A DNA stretch of 64,000 bases from positions 24,009 to 88,008 of the forward strand of contig RFZJ01000006.1 of NCBI GenBank assembly GCA_009920765.1, read 5' to 3'. The position numbers and the translations under genes were made by a program. Under the pieces are notes generated by a model. It was not told the DNA's origin. It did no database searches and saw only the letters and a program-made list of their open reading frames with translations. Shown here piece by piece: positions 1 through 9,854 of the stretch (positions are counted from its first letter, which is position 1; every line of letters starts with the position of its first letter). This stretch comes from Planctomycetota bacterium. Lineage in GTDB: Bacteria; Planctomycetota; Planctomycetia; Gemmatales; Gemmataceae.

Positions 1-1091
1 CTGAGTTGTTTATCATCTCCAGCGGAATAGCAATTCTTACCATCAGCCTTAAAAAGCACACCATAAACAGAATTTTGATGATCAGGGAAAGTTGCCAAAG
101 ACTCCTTGGCCGCAAGGTTCCAAACCTTCGCAGTTTTATCCCGGCTAGAGCTGGCAAGAAATTTCCCGTCTGGAGAAAATGCTGCTGAAAAAACCCAATC
201 CGCATGGTTTTCAATCGCCTGCTCTAGCTTTGCATTTTCGATTCCAGAACTAATATCCCAAACATGAAGAAGTCGGTCACAACCACCTGCAGCAAGTTTT
301 TTGCCATCACTACTAAGTGCCAGACATAGCACCTCGTCGTCGGTATCTAAAAGTTGTTTGAGCATGACTTTTTTATCATTGACCCCATCCAGAAATGAAA
401 CACCATCAGTTGTTTTTCCAGACGATGAAATATCATAAGCCCGAACATCGCCTTCCTCGCCTGGCCTTCCACCTGCTACAACAAGCTTGCCATCAGGAAG
501 AAAAAGAAAAGCCATGGATCGTCGGGCACGGGTGTTAATTCTTTTTTCTAGTTTAGCAGTGTCAAGATCCCAGACAGTAATTTCATGATGGCCACCAACA
601 ACAATCTTTTTCCCATCTGGAGAAAACGCAATTGCAGTTGCAGCAACAGGGAAAGAATACTTGGCGGAAGGGGTAGGGGCTTTCCACCGGAGTCGTAATT
701 CTTTCAATAAATCAGCTTTCGGATCAACTTCCTTGTCAATTTTCGCGCCTTGAGCAACCCATTGTTCAAGAATCTTAATCTTTTCAGACGAAAGGGCGTC
801 CCCACTTTCCTTGGGTGGCATTCTTGTTTTGTCCGTGGCTTTTAAAACATCGATAAAATAGCTTTCATCTGGTTTACCAACAACTATAGGATCATCTTTG
901 GTTCCACCATGTCTTAATGCCTCGTATTTTGTCATATCAAGCTTGCCTTTAGGATTTTTTGAACCATGGCAAGCAAAGCAGTTTTCTTTTAAAATTGGGG
1001 CCACATCCTTGATAAAGCTAATGTTTTGCGCGTTCGCAACATTAGAAATTAAGAAAACGCAGAGAAAAACAAGCGGTTTTGCAATTTTCAT
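1..1091 (-). CDS. Secreted cytochrome c / WD40 repeat protein (partial, C-terminus off window)
   Basis: The frame begins with the ATG at 1091 and stays open to the left edge, so about 363 N-terminal residues are seen. Residues 1-21 are a signal peptide (hydrophobic core, then VANAQ). A planctomycete-type cytochrome c domain follows, with heme motif CFACH at residues 38-42 and a later MPPKESG segment that can supply the Met ligand. From about residue 160 there are WD40 blades, seen as repeated FSPDGK motifs (IAFSPDGKKIVVGG, AAFSPDGKFLASSS) and VWDL/VWNL blade ends. Such cytochrome/propeller proteins are common in Planctomycetota and are exported, but their substrate is mostly unknown. It is divergent from the Aas-like gene. 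Family call is firm; function is not. Confidence 0.88.
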   Translation of the reverse strand, partial: MKIAKPLVFLCVFLISNVANAQNISFIKDVAPILKENCFACHGSKNPKGKLDMTKYEALRHGGTKDDPIVVGKPDESYFIDVLKATDKTRMPPKESGDALSSEKIKILEQWVAQGAKIDKEVDPKADLLKELRLRWKAPTPSAKYSFPVAATAIAFSPDGKKIVVGGHHEITVWDLDTAKLEKRINTRARRSMAFLFLPDGKLVVAGGRPGEEGDVRAYDISSSGKTTDGVSFLDGVNDKKVMLKQLLDTDDEVLCLALSSDGKKLAAGGCDRLLHVWDISSGIENAKLEQAIENHADWVFSAAFSPDGKFLASSSRDKTAKVWNLAAKESLATFPDHQNSVYGVLFKADGKNCYSAGDDKQL

Positions 1092-1363
1092 TTTAAGTCC
1101 CCACAGTCTAAAAAACGACAAAAAGTCATATCAAAGCCTTAAAAAGCCCATTTAGTGTTGGTTTGAAGAATCATCCTCAAAACCAAGGCAGGACTATTAT
1201 GATAACAATTTTCACAAGAACAATACAACATATATGGCAAAGTTCTTTTAAACAATGTTATTGTGCCTGTAAGTATTATTCCAATATTCATTTAAATTAA
1301 AGAAACTCTGGTGGTTTTCTGAAGGATTCAGATTTTGCCTTAAAGTTTTAGGAGTTGCACCAG

Positions 1364-3661
1364 ATGCAAAGTTTTTTTCCCGCCATTATTATTTTAAGCT
1401 CCAATTCCTTATTTGATGCTCTCAGCATCTTACTCATCATTCTTACAACTATTATTATTCTGATAAAAAAAGGTTCTGGCTCTCCCAAAATAACCATACA
1501 TGGAACTGAAAATTTCACCAACAAGAATGGCGTCATTTTTGTAGCATCCCAAATCCGATTTGATGAGCAATTCGCTATGCTCAATTTACCTTTAAAGAAA
1601 ATACTAGTTTTCGACATGTCTGGATTGGCAGGACATCCACCCCAGAACACAGCATTACACAATAAGATAATTTACATCCAACCGATTCTTGGACTAAGAG
1701 GCATCGTAAAATGTTTAAAAGAAGCAAGGGTGCTTCTTAAAAACAATGAAAACATCGGTGTTGTCACTGAATGGTTCAAATTCGAAGGTGGATTTGAAAT
1801 CGATTCATATCGATTAATAAAGGCACTAATAAAAAACATAAATGCACCTGTGATCCCCATCCATCTCGAACAGCCAAAGGGAAGCAATTTCACCATCAGA
1901 AAAAAAGGGGTCTTCAGTCGCAATATCATTAACAATAAAACCCACTGGTATATTTTTGCGGGCAAAGCTTTAACCACTCTAGAAGAAGCTAAAAAGATTA
2001 AATCTGAAATCCAAGATCTTTCCGTGAAAGCGGCCAAAGTAACATACAACGATTTACCACTCGTACATATTGGTTTCGCATTACAGGCTTTAAGAACCCC
2101 TGAAAAACCATGCTTTCCTGACAACGTAAATCCAAAATTAAACCTTAATTATGGCAAAGCATTAGTTGCAGTTAGTTGCTTGGGAAATCAACTCTGCCAT
2201 GAATTAAAAGATGAAAAAACAGTAGGAGTTTGGCTTCCAAACAGCACAGGAAGCGCACTGACAAATATTGCACTTGGAACAATTGGAAAGATTTCCGTCA
2301 ATTTAAACTACACAGCTTCCATAGGAATATTAGAGCATTGCATAAAAAAATCGGGCGTAAAGACGATCATTACAGCCAAACGATTTACCAGCAAAGTTAA
2401 CTGGCCCGAAATTCAGGGGATCAGATTGATTTACCTTGAAGATATAATGCAAAAAATAAGTCCAACTCAAAAAGCCTTAACTTTTTTGGCCAGCAAAATT
2501 CTACCGCCCAATATGTTTATTAAAATTATTTTAAAAGCGCATCAACCACACCCTGACGACACTTTGACAATTATTTTTTCTAGCGGCAGTACCGGAAATC
2601 CCAAAGGCGTAATGCTTACTTATAAAAATATTACGTCAAATGCTTGGTCAACCATTAAAGGTGCAGATGTCGATTTCACAGATTGCCTTTTGGGAGCACT
2701 GCCTTTTTTTCATAGCTTCGGGTACACAGTTTCCATGTGGACACCAATTCAAGTTGGTGCATCAATCGTTTATCAACCCGATCCCAGACAAGCTCGTGAC
2801 ATTGGTGCTGCCTGCAAAAGCTATCAATGCACAGCATACTTATCAACTGCAACTTTCCTAAGATTTTGCCTTAAAAAATCAGAGCCGGACGATTTCAAAT
2901 CCCTACGAATATTGATTTGTGGTGCTGAAAAATTACCTATCCAGCTAGCCAAGGATTTTGAATTTAAATTTGGCATTCTGCCTTTAGAGGGTTATGGCTG
3001 CACTGAATTATCTCCAGTAGTTTGCATCAACAAAGGGGATATAAGGCTCCCTGGAGGAACCATTTTAGGGCAAATGGCAGGCTCAATAGGCCAAATTATT
3101 CCAGGAGTTTCAATTAAAATTGTTGATCCTGACACACTGGATAACCTTCTCCCAAATAACGAAGGAATGGTATTAGCAACAGGCGCAAATGTTATGAAAG
3201 GATATCTTGATGATCCTGAAAAAACCGCTTCTGTAATTAAAGATGGGTGGTACATCACAGGAGATATGGGCAAAATCAATCTTGAATCTTATGTCACTCT
3301 TACAGGAAGATTGAGCCGATTTGCAAAAATTGGCGGAGAAATGGTTCCGCTTGAGCGCCTTGAAGACGAGTTACATGATTTGCTTGAATCATCTGAAAGA
3401 ATATGTGCTGTAACATGCGTACCAGATATCAGCCGTGGGGAAAGAATTATTGTGCTATTTCTCCCTTCTATTCTTGCAAGCTTCGATATTGATGTAAAAA
3501 CATGGATAAAAAAATTATCTTCCAAGGGTTTACCCAACCTTTGGATTCCTTCAGAAAAAGATTTTCACCCCGTTACTGATTTACCTGTTTTAGGCAGCGG
3601 AAAACTAGACCTGGCAAGTTTAAAAGCCAAAGCTCTGGAAATTGCAGGTGAAAAAGCGTAA
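1364..3661 (+). CDS. Aas-like acyl-CoA/acyl-ACP synthetase with degenerate N-terminal acyltransferase domain
   Basis: Start chosen at ATG 1364 because AGGAG lies 9 nt upstream; an in-frame TTG at 1355 is less likely. The protein has about 765 residues. A membrane segment near residues 15-35 is followed by a PlsC-like region (to about 240) and then a complete AMP-forming ligase. Ligase motifs are SSGSTGNPKG (P-loop A3), GYGCTELSP, DGWYITGDMG and the terminal GSGKLD. The architecture matches Aas (2-acylglycerophosphoethanolamine acyltransferase/acyl-ACP synthetase). In the PlsC half the catalytic HX4D is replaced by SQIRFD and FPEGTRS by FEGGFE, so acyltransferase activity is doubtful; fatty acid activation is the supported role. 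trmJ follows after 22 bp. Confidence 0.88.
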   Translation: MQSFFPAIIILSSNSLFDALSILLIILTTIIILIKKGSGSPKITIHGTENFTNKNGVIFVASQIRFDEQFAMLNLPLKKILVFDMSGLAGHPPQNTALHNKIIYIQPILGLRGIVKCLKEARVLLKNNENIGVVTEWFKFEGGFEIDSYRLIKALIKNINAPVIPIHLEQPKGSNFTIRKKGVFSRNIINNKTHWYIFAGKALTTLEEAKKIKSEIQDLSVKAAKVTYNDLPLVHIGFALQALRTPEKPCFPDNVNPKLNLNYGKALVAVSCLGNQLCHELKDEKTVGVWLPNSTGSALTNIALGTIGKISVNLNYTASIGILEHCIKKSGVKTIITAKRFTSKVNWPEIQGIRLIYLEDIMQKISPTQKALTFLASKILPPNMFIKIILKAHQPHPDDTLTIIFSSGSTGNPKGVMLTYKNITSNAWSTIKGADVDFTDCLLGALPFFHSFGYTVSMWTPIQVGASIVYQPDPRQARDIGAACKSYQCTAYLSTATFLRFCLKKSEPDDFKSLRILICGAEKLPIQLAKDFEFKFGILPLEGYGCTELSPVVCINKGDIRLPGGTILGQMAGSIGQIIPGVSIKIVDPDTLDNLLPNNEGMVLATGANVMKGYLDDPEKTASVIKDGWYITGDMGKINLESYVTLTGRLSRFAKIGGEMVPLERLEDELHDLLESSERICAVTCVPDISRGERIIVLFLPSILASFDIDVKTWIKKLSSKGLPNLWIPSEKDFHPVTDLPVLGSGKLDLASLKAKALEIAGEKA

Positions 3662-3683
3662 GCCAACCCAAACGGTTTAACCA

Positions 3684-4424
3684 ATGAATAAAAACTGCAA
3701 AATAGTATTAGTCAGGCCTCAATTTGCAGGGAACATCGGATCCACAGCAAGAGTGATGAAAAACCTGGGCTTTTCTCAACTTGTTTTGGTATCCCCCAAA
3801 GCCAACCCTCTTGATGATGAATCCAGAAAATTCTCCTGCCGAGGAGAAGAAATCCTACATAATTCGACCCAAGTAAATTCAATCGAGCAAGCGTTAGTAG
3901 GCTGTTCATTTGTGGCGGCAACATCAAGTCAAACAAAGGGTTTGATGCGGGGAACCCTAACAAAACCAGTTAGGAATGCTGCAAAAATCTTATCAAAAGA
4001 AATAAATCACTCACAAATCGCATTGATTTTCGGGCCCGAATCTTCAGGACTGACTAACGACGAAATAAGTCTTTGCAATTTGCTCATACATATACCAACT
4101 TGCGACGATTACCCAGCACTTAATTTAGCAATGGCTGTTGCAATAACACTTCATGAAATAAAGATGGCCCAAGATGACAAAACAAAAGAAACCATCAAAC
4201 CAATTGAATTGGCATCATGGCAGATGCAACAGCAGGCTTTTAGCACTCTTAAATTATCACTGGAAGAAATCCATTTTCTATTTGGCCCAAGGGGTGATAC
4301 GCTTTTTAATGGCATCAAAAACATGATTTCTCGTGCCAAGCCTTCAAAACAAGAAATAAAATGGCTTATAGGCCTTAATAGGCAGTTAGCTTGGTACAAG
4401 GCAAAAATCAAAAGTCAAAACTAA
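3684..4424 (+). CDS. trmJ: SPOUT-class tRNA 2'-O-methyltransferase, TrmJ/TrmH family
   Basis: The 246 residues equal the usual TrmJ length. The SPOUT knot motifs are all present: NIGSTARVMKN near the N-terminus, FGPESSGLTNDE in the middle and IPTCDDYPALNLAMAVAI, which form the SAM-binding trefoil. TrmJ methylates the ribose at position 32 of the tRNA anticodon loop; I cannot tell target specificity from sequence, so a related TrmH-family specificity remains possible. The ATG has no clear Shine-Dalgarno sequence. It follows the Aas-like gene closely and its stop codon TAA (4422-4424) overlaps, convergently, the stop of the topoisomerase B-subunit gene. Confidence 0.85.
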   Translation: MNKNCKIVLVRPQFAGNIGSTARVMKNLGFSQLVLVSPKANPLDDESRKFSCRGEEILHNSTQVNSIEQALVGCSFVAATSSQTKGLMRGTLTKPVRNAAKILSKEINHSQIALIFGPESSGLTNDEISLCNLLIHIPTCDDYPALNLAMAVAITLHEIKMAQDDKTKETIKPIELASWQMQQQAFSTLKLSLEEIHFLFGPRGDTLFNGIKNMISRAKPSKQEIKWLIGLNRQLAWYKAKIKSQN

Positions 4425-6343
4425 ATATCTAAATCATCAACCACCGCACGTGCGGCATGCTCCATAATAAACTTAAACCTAGGAGCAGCATCTTTTCCCA
4501 GCAGGTCTACAAAAGTCTTATCTGTCTCAAGATTCGAATCGATTTCAACTTTCAATAAAGTCCTGCTCTTTATATCCAATGTTGTAACAGCTAGAACGCT
4601 TGGATCCATCTCGCCTAAACCTTTAAAACGTGATATTTCTGGTTTTGCATTAACCCTAAGTCCAGATATTATTTCTTCTTTATGGATATCATCACGAGCC
4701 CAAAAAGTTTCTTTGCCTACATCCACTCTGAATAAAGGTGGTTGCGCCAAAAACACATGCCCTTTGCGGATTAGTTCAGGCATATGCCGAAAAAAGAACC
4801 CCAAAAGTAATGTCGAAATGTGATGGCCATCTGCATCTGCATCCATCAACAAAATAATTTTCCCATATCTCAATCCAGAGATGTCAAATTTCTCTCCAGC
4901 ACCGGTTCCAATTGCGGTTACAAGATCATTCAATTCGGTGTTAGCCATAACTCGAGCAAGTGGTAGGCCCTCAGAATTAAGAATCTTGCCTCGCAGTGGT
5001 AAAATTGCCTGAACTTTACTGTTACGGCCTTGTTTAGCTGAACCACCTGCAGAATCACCTTCCACGATAAATAATTCCGAATCATCTAGGTTGGTGGATT
5101 TACAATCAGAAAGTTTCCCGGGAAGGTTTAATCTTCTAGAAGTTGCAGATTTTCGCTTTACCTCGGAAGCGGCTTCTCGTGAGGCAAGCCGGGCACGGGC
5201 TGAAAGAACAATTCTTCCAACGATTTGGTCTGCAGCAGTTTTGTTGAAGTTAAGCCATGCTTCCAGCGCTGGTCGGACAAATCCATCCACCAAGGCTGTC
5301 AACTCTGGGTTATTTAACTTTTCTTTGGTTTGACCTTGAAACATCGGTTCTCGAACAAACACTGAAAGAATTCCTACAAGACCTTCACGAATATCTTCAG
5401 CGGTAATTGAAATGCCTTTCACTTTGATATCGTGAGTTTCCATAAAATTACGAATAGCCTTGCCAACACCATTTTTCAGTCCATTTTCATGAGTTCCACC
5501 GGATGCTGTGCGAATACCATTAACATATGATCGAAACGACTCATCGGTAGATTCAGTCCACTGGAGGGCCACTTCCATTTTTTCACTGTCCTTGCGGCTG
5601 ACAGTAAAAATGTTCTCAGTTACAGGCGGTTTTTGGCCATCAGCTACCAACTTGGAAAGAAACTCCGGAATACCCCCTGGATGCGTAAGATCAAATGTTT
5701 CGCCAGAAATCTGATTAATAAAAATAATCTTCATCCCACTGTGGATGTAAGACATATCCTCAAGATGCGACTTGATCCAATCGGGTTCGAATTGCGTATT
5801 TCGGAAAATCTCTGGATCAGGTTCAAAATAAATTGTAGTGCCAGTACCCCTAATAGTGCCAAGCTTTTCAAGCTCCCCAACCACTTTCCCTTTTTTAAAT
5901 GTTTGGCGAAACTCTTTGCCATCTCTTTTAACATTTACCACCAGCTTTTTTGATAGAGCATTCACCACTGAAGCACCTACACCATGCAAGCCGCCAGAAT
6001 GAATGTAATTATCACCCTCCCCAAATTTAGCACCTGAATGCAAAGTGGTAAGGATTAGTTCAAGGGCAGGCTTTTTATGTTTAGGATGAATATCAACAGG
6101 AATACCACGGCCATTGTCAACAACCGTGATTGCATCACCTGTTTTATGAAGGGTGACAGTAATTGAATCAGCAAACCCATTCAAATATTCATCAACACAA
6201 TTATCAACAATCTCCCAAACCAAATGATGCAAACCTTTGGGGTCAACACCACCAATATACATGGAAGGACGTTTTCTGACCGGTTCAAGTCCTTCAAGAA
6301 CCGTAATGTCCTTGGCGGAATAATTACTATTGGCGCTGCTCAT
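4421..6343 (-). CDS. Type IIA DNA topoisomerase subunit B (ParE/GyrB family, ParE-like)
   Basis: ATPase subunit of a type II topoisomerase. GHKL motifs are seen in order: RKRPSMYIGG, EIVDNCVDE, DNGRGIP, GGLHGVGASVVNALS and GTGTTIYF, then the QTK switch loop (GQTKEKL). The TOPRIM domain has EGDSAGGSA and the metal-binding DADADGHHI. The LRYGKI sequence before the DxD motif and PLRGKILN resemble ParE of topoisomerase IV more than GyrB; length (about 640) fits either. The ATG at 6343 is chosen, while a TTG at 6364 would add 7 residues. It sits 26 bp behind the A-subunit gene on the same strand, so the pair is an operon in the unusual order A then B. Confidence 0.93.
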   Translation of the reverse strand: MSSANSNYSAKDITVLEGLEPVRKRPSMYIGGVDPKGLHHLVWEIVDNCVDEYLNGFADSITVTLHKTGDAITVVDNGRGIPVDIHPKHKKPALELILTTLHSGAKFGEGDNYIHSGGLHGVGASVVNALSKKLVVNVKRDGKEFRQTFKKGKVVGELEKLGTIRGTGTTIYFEPDPEIFRNTQFEPDWIKSHLEDMSYIHSGMKIIFINQISGETFDLTHPGGIPEFLSKLVADGQKPPVTENIFTVSRKDSEKMEVALQWTESTDESFRSYVNGIRTASGGTHENGLKNGVGKAIRNFMETHDIKVKGISITAEDIREGLVGILSVFVREPMFQGQTKEKLNNPELTALVDGFVRPALEAWLNFNKTAADQIVGRIVLSARARLASREAASEVKRKSATSRRLNLPGKLSDCKSTNLDDSELFIVEGDSAGGSAKQGRNSKVQAILPLRGKILNSEGLPLARVMANTELNDLVTAIGTGAGEKFDISGLRYGKIILLMDADADGHHISTLLLGFFFRHMPELIRKGHVFLAQPPLFRVDVGKETFWARDDIHKEEIISGLRVNAKPEISRFKGLGEMDPSVLAVTTLDIKSRTLLKVEIDSNLETDKTFVDLLGKDAAPRFKFIMEHAARAVVDDLDI

Positions 6344-6369
6344 AATATCTTGCCCGTTTAACAATTTAA

Positions 6370-8739
6370 TTAATCAAACAAACCTTTGGGGCTACTTGGC
6401 TTTTGAGTTTCTGAATCTACAATTTCATCCCAATTGACCAACTTGATCGCAGGAGGAATAATCTTTGCAAACTCAGATCTTTTAACAGCTTCAAAACCTT
6501 TTCCACCCCTGGTTACCATTTCGTATTTACCCGGACGAAACTCCATTGTCTTACCATTTGTTGTTTCAACTGTCAAAAAGTCATCTTTACCAGAAATTAC
6601 AACTCCACCCAGACAACAATCCTCTTCATCCAGTTTAATACCAATCACACCCTTACCAACCCCAGACAAAATATTTACCTCATCAATTGAAAAATGAATG
6701 ATATGGCCAGACTTTGATGCAAGCATCAAACTCTTCTCTTTATTAACAATAAACACATTAACAACCCTGTCGTTTTCATTTAGCCTGACGTACATTCGAC
6801 CAGCTTTGGTCGAAGCTAATCTGTGTGGCATTAAAGGGGTTCTAAGTACCTGTCCCTGAGAAGTAACAACAAGAATAAACGGGGGAACGGGATCATCACC
6901 CTTCCCAGGTTTAGAGGGTGGGGTAAAACGTTCGTCTGTGGTAATCATCATGATTATTTTGGCACGATCATTCAACCGGAAGTATTTATTTATTGGCTCA
7001 CCATAGCCTGAACTTGCGGGAATCTCATTAGCCCGCATCGTAAAGGCAGCACCATCATCACTAAAGAAAATAATTTGATCAAGGGTACTGGCAGGAACAA
7101 CAGCCAAAACTTCATCGCCTTCCCTAACACGAGTCCCTTCAACGGATGCGAGTCTGCCAATTCTTTTGACCCAACCATCACGGGTAAGAACAACATTAGT
7201 ATTTTCGCGCTGAATATAAGCCTCGGGATCAAATTCAGTGGCTTCGTCCGCATCTCCAAACTTTGTGCGCCTTTTATCAGCAAACTTTTCCCCTAATTCA
7301 GCCAATTCGGATTTAACTACGCCCCAAAGTTTGCGTTTGGATGCAAGAATTTCCTCAATCCGATCAGCTTCCTTGGTTTTCTCACGCAATTCTTCAATTA
7401 TCTTTTTAATTTCCATTTGGGCAATCTTGTACAATTGCGCTTCCAAAATTGCCTCTGTTTGAATGTCATCAAGACCAAATGCCTTCATCAATTTTTCAGA
7501 AGCGTCGGCCTTGCCTTGACTCTCACGAATCATTTTGATGGCACGATCCAAGGCATCAAAAATGATTTTAAATCCCTTGAGGATGTGAATCCGTTTACGC
7601 AATTGTTCAAGATCAAATTCGAACCTTCGCTTAATTGTTTCAAAGCGAAAATCAAGAAATTGTCTTAGAATCTGACAAATTCCAAGCCTCTCTGGCCGAG
7701 TTCGTTCCCGCCCGTCCGCATCCTTGATTGGAATCAAACAGGTAAAGTTGCACGCAAAATTGTCCTGTAATTGAGTGTGTCGATACAAATAAGCCATGAT
7801 CAAATCGGGAGAGGCCCCCGCCTTGATCTCAAGTACAATTTTAATGCCCTCTTTTTCGCTGGATTCATCCACAATATTTAAAAGTTGAGGAACCTTCCGT
7901 TCAACAATTATCAGACCGATATCTGAAACCAACTTGCCCTTGTCCACACCAAAAGGAATGGAATAAACAATGATATTTCTAGTTTTATTAGCTTCTTCAA
8001 GTTTCCATTGCCCCTGGATCTTAAGGCTACCAGATCCTTCATCGTAAATTTTTGTGAGGGCAGGGCGGTCAATCAATATTTTGCCACCCAAGGGAAAGTC
8101 CGGCCCTTTTAACCTATCCAACAACTGGGAAGTGGTTGCTTCGGGATTATCAATCAAGTGAATACTTGCTTTAATCACATCGCCCAAATTGTGTGGCGGA
8201 ATGTTTGTTGCCAAACCAACAGCTATCCCAGAGCTTCCATTAACCAGCAAGTTTGGGAACTGGGCTGGCAATACCACTGGTTCATCACGTGTGTTGTCGT
8301 AATTAGGGCGGAGATCTACAGTGCGCTGCTTTAATTCCAACATTAAATGTTCAGAAGTTTGTGCAAGCTTTGCTTCAGTATAACGTTCTGCAGCAGGTGC
8401 ATCTCCATCGACTGAACCAAAATTACCTTGCCCCACAACTAATGGCACACGCATTACAAAATCTTGGGCAAGCCTTACCAATGCTTCATAAGCGGCAGTT
8501 GTACCATGAGGGTGATAATTTCCTGTAACATCGCCCACAATCTTTGCACATTTCCTTGGTCTGCCATCAAAGGTTAACCGCAAATCATTAAACATTGTGT
8601 AAAGAATGCGTCTTTGAACAGGCTTAAGCCCATCTCTTACATCAGGAATTGCCCGGGAAGTAATGACCGATAATGCATAAATGAGATAACGGTCGCGTGT
8701 TTCTTCCTTAAGCGCAACGGTCTGAATATTTTCTGCCAT
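6370..8739 (-). CDS. Type IIA DNA topoisomerase subunit A (ParC/GyrA family)
   Basis: DNA breakage-reunion subunit, 789 residues. Seen: [18 protein letters not shown], the GNYHPHG helix motif, and [10 protein letters not shown] followed by ERYTEAKL in which Tyr120 is the catalytic residue. A coiled-coil region (about 400-480) separates this core from a C-terminal beta-pinwheel. In the first pinwheel blade, where gyrases carry the GyrA box QRRGGKG, this protein has GTRVREGD; a partial look-alike, VTRGGKG, occurs only near the C-terminus. Lack of a canonical box argues for topoisomerase IV-like decatenation rather than supercoiling. A GGGG-containing SD precedes the ATG. It is the first gene of the A-B operon. 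Confidence 0.93.
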   Translation of the reverse strand: MAENIQTVALKEETRDRYLIYALSVITSRAIPDVRDGLKPVQRRILYTMFNDLRLTFDGRPRKCAKIVGDVTGNYHPHGTTAAYEALVRLAQDFVMRVPLVVGQGNFGSVDGDAPAAERYTEAKLAQTSEHLMLELKQRTVDLRPNYDNTRDEPVVLPAQFPNLLVNGSSGIAVGLATNIPPHNLGDVIKASIHLIDNPEATTSQLLDRLKGPDFPLGGKILIDRPALTKIYDEGSGSLKIQGQWKLEEANKTRNIIVYSIPFGVDKGKLVSDIGLIIVERKVPQLLNIVDESSEKEGIKIVLEIKAGASPDLIMAYLYRHTQLQDNFACNFTCLIPIKDADGRERTRPERLGICQILRQFLDFRFETIKRRFEFDLEQLRKRIHILKGFKIIFDALDRAIKMIRESQGKADASEKLMKAFGLDDIQTEAILEAQLYKIAQMEIKKIIEELREKTKEADRIEEILASKRKLWGVVKSELAELGEKFADKRRTKFGDADEATEFDPEAYIQRENTNVVLTRDGWVKRIGRLASVEGTRVREGDEVLAVVPASTLDQIIFFSDDGAAFTMRANEIPASSGYGEPINKYFRLNDRAKIIMMITTDERFTPPSKPGKGDDPVPPFILVVTSQGQVLRTPLMPHRLASTKAGRMYVRLNENDRVVNVFIVNKEKSLMLASKSGHIIHFSIDEVNILSGVGKGVIGIKLDEEDCCLGGVVISGKDDFLTVETTNGKTMEFRPGKYEMVTRGGKGFEAVKRSEFAKIIPPAIKLVNWDEIVDSETQKPSSPKGLFD

Positions 8740-8827
8740 ACTTATACCCCATCATACAGGGACTTGAAACGCTGAAGCATTTTAACAACTGATTGGTGAA
8801 CTACCATCTACTAGCCAAAAAAAATCA

Positions 8828-8854
8828 ACTCCGGACAATCTTAATGCCCGGAGT
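8828..8854 (-). terminator. Intrinsic terminator after the PhnD-like gene
   Basis: A 7-bp GC-rich stem (ACTCCGG/CCGGAGT) with a 13-nt loop is followed on the minus strand by TTGATTTTTTTT. It lies between the end of the PhnD-like gene and the start of the topoisomerase A gene, so the latter probably has its own promoter. Confidence 0.75.
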
Positions 8855-8896
8855 CAATATGTTATTTACGATTTTCTGCTAGTCTGCCAAGGGATG

Positions 8897-9778
8897 TTAT
8901 GGGGCAGGGTAGGATTTAAGCATTTCAACCATCTGTGCACTGAAGTCACTTGGGATCGTTTCAAAACTGGAAATTTTCACAAATTCCAGCATTCTCTTCG
9001 ATTTAGGGTTCTCACTTGCTGACAACATCCCCTTTTTAAAACTAGCAGTTATATTTTTATCAAGTTTCTTGGGATTATACCCTATAACTGCGGGAATAAA
9101 TTCTTCGGAAGTCATAATTACCCTTAACTTCCCTGCAGCACCAGGTTTCTGAGACTTAAAACTCTCCCAAGGTGCAGAATCAGTAAGAACCGCGTCCACT
9201 TCCCCTGCAGCCAAACCATCAAATGCATCTTCTGCATCTGCGTTATTATTAATCTTTGAGAAAAATTTGTCAGCATTTGTATTTACCGGCAAAATACGAT
9301 GCTCCATGAACAACCTGCAATGTTCTCGATTGCCCCTTGCCAACGAAACACTTTTCCCCTTAAGTCCATTAACAGATTTAATATCAGAGTTATTAGCGAC
9401 CACCAGATAGGATTTTAACGGTGCCTTATTATTTACAGCAAGCATTAAAGGCTCTAATTCTGGGTATTTAAGTTTCGCCCAAGCAAATTCAAACCCATGA
9501 AAAACACCAACTTGAATCTCACCGTCACAAAGCTGTTTTCCTAATTTGTCGTAATTGGGCGTCATCACCAAATCGCCACTAAGTCCTGTTTGGCTTTCCA
9601 TTACAGAACTAAATGGCTTCATAAGAATCTGCAAAAGAGAATCTGGAGTATCTTTAAAGATAGTCCGCATCATTCCGATTCGCACATTTTTGGGTTTTTC
9701 GTCTGCTTCAACCTTGCAAATTCCATATTGCAAAATGCCTAAGAGTGAGAGTGAAAACAGCCAGAATTTAATTCGCAT
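8897..9778 (-). CDS. PhnD-like periplasmic substrate-binding protein
   Basis: The start is the ATG at 9778 with AAGGA about 8 nt upstream; a TTG 27 bp earlier would spoil the signal peptide. About 293 residues: signal peptide (1-25), then a type 2 periplasmic-binding fold with the phosphate/phosphonate (PhnD) family pattern, for example IGMMRTIF at the start of the mature domain, the segment around VGVFHGFEFAWAKLKYP, LKGKSVSLARGNREH and AAGEVDAVLTDSAPWE. The family usually delivers phosphonate, phosphite or similar oxyanions to an ABC transporter, but no permease or ATPase gene lies nearby. It follows the TolC-like gene by 76 bp on the same strand, so co-expression is likely. Ligand unknown. 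Confidence 0.82.
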   Translation of the reverse strand: MRIKFWLFSLSLLGILQYGICKVEADEKPKNVRIGMMRTIFKDTPDSLLQILMKPFSSVMESQTGLSGDLVMTPNYDKLGKQLCDGEIQVGVFHGFEFAWAKLKYPELEPLMLAVNNKAPLKSYLVVANNSDIKSVNGLKGKSVSLARGNREHCRLFMEHRILPVNTNADKFFSKINNNADAEDAFDGLAAGEVDAVLTDSAPWESFKSQKPGAAGKLRVIMTSEEFIPAVIGYNPKKLDKNITASFKKGMLSASENPKSKRMLEFVKISSFETIPSDFSAQMVEMLKSYPAP

Positions 9779-9854
9779 AGGTTTCCTTATAAGGTGTAAA
9801 ATCAAGGTGTAAAGTCATGGGAGGAATAACGACACACAAGGTTACGAACCAAGT

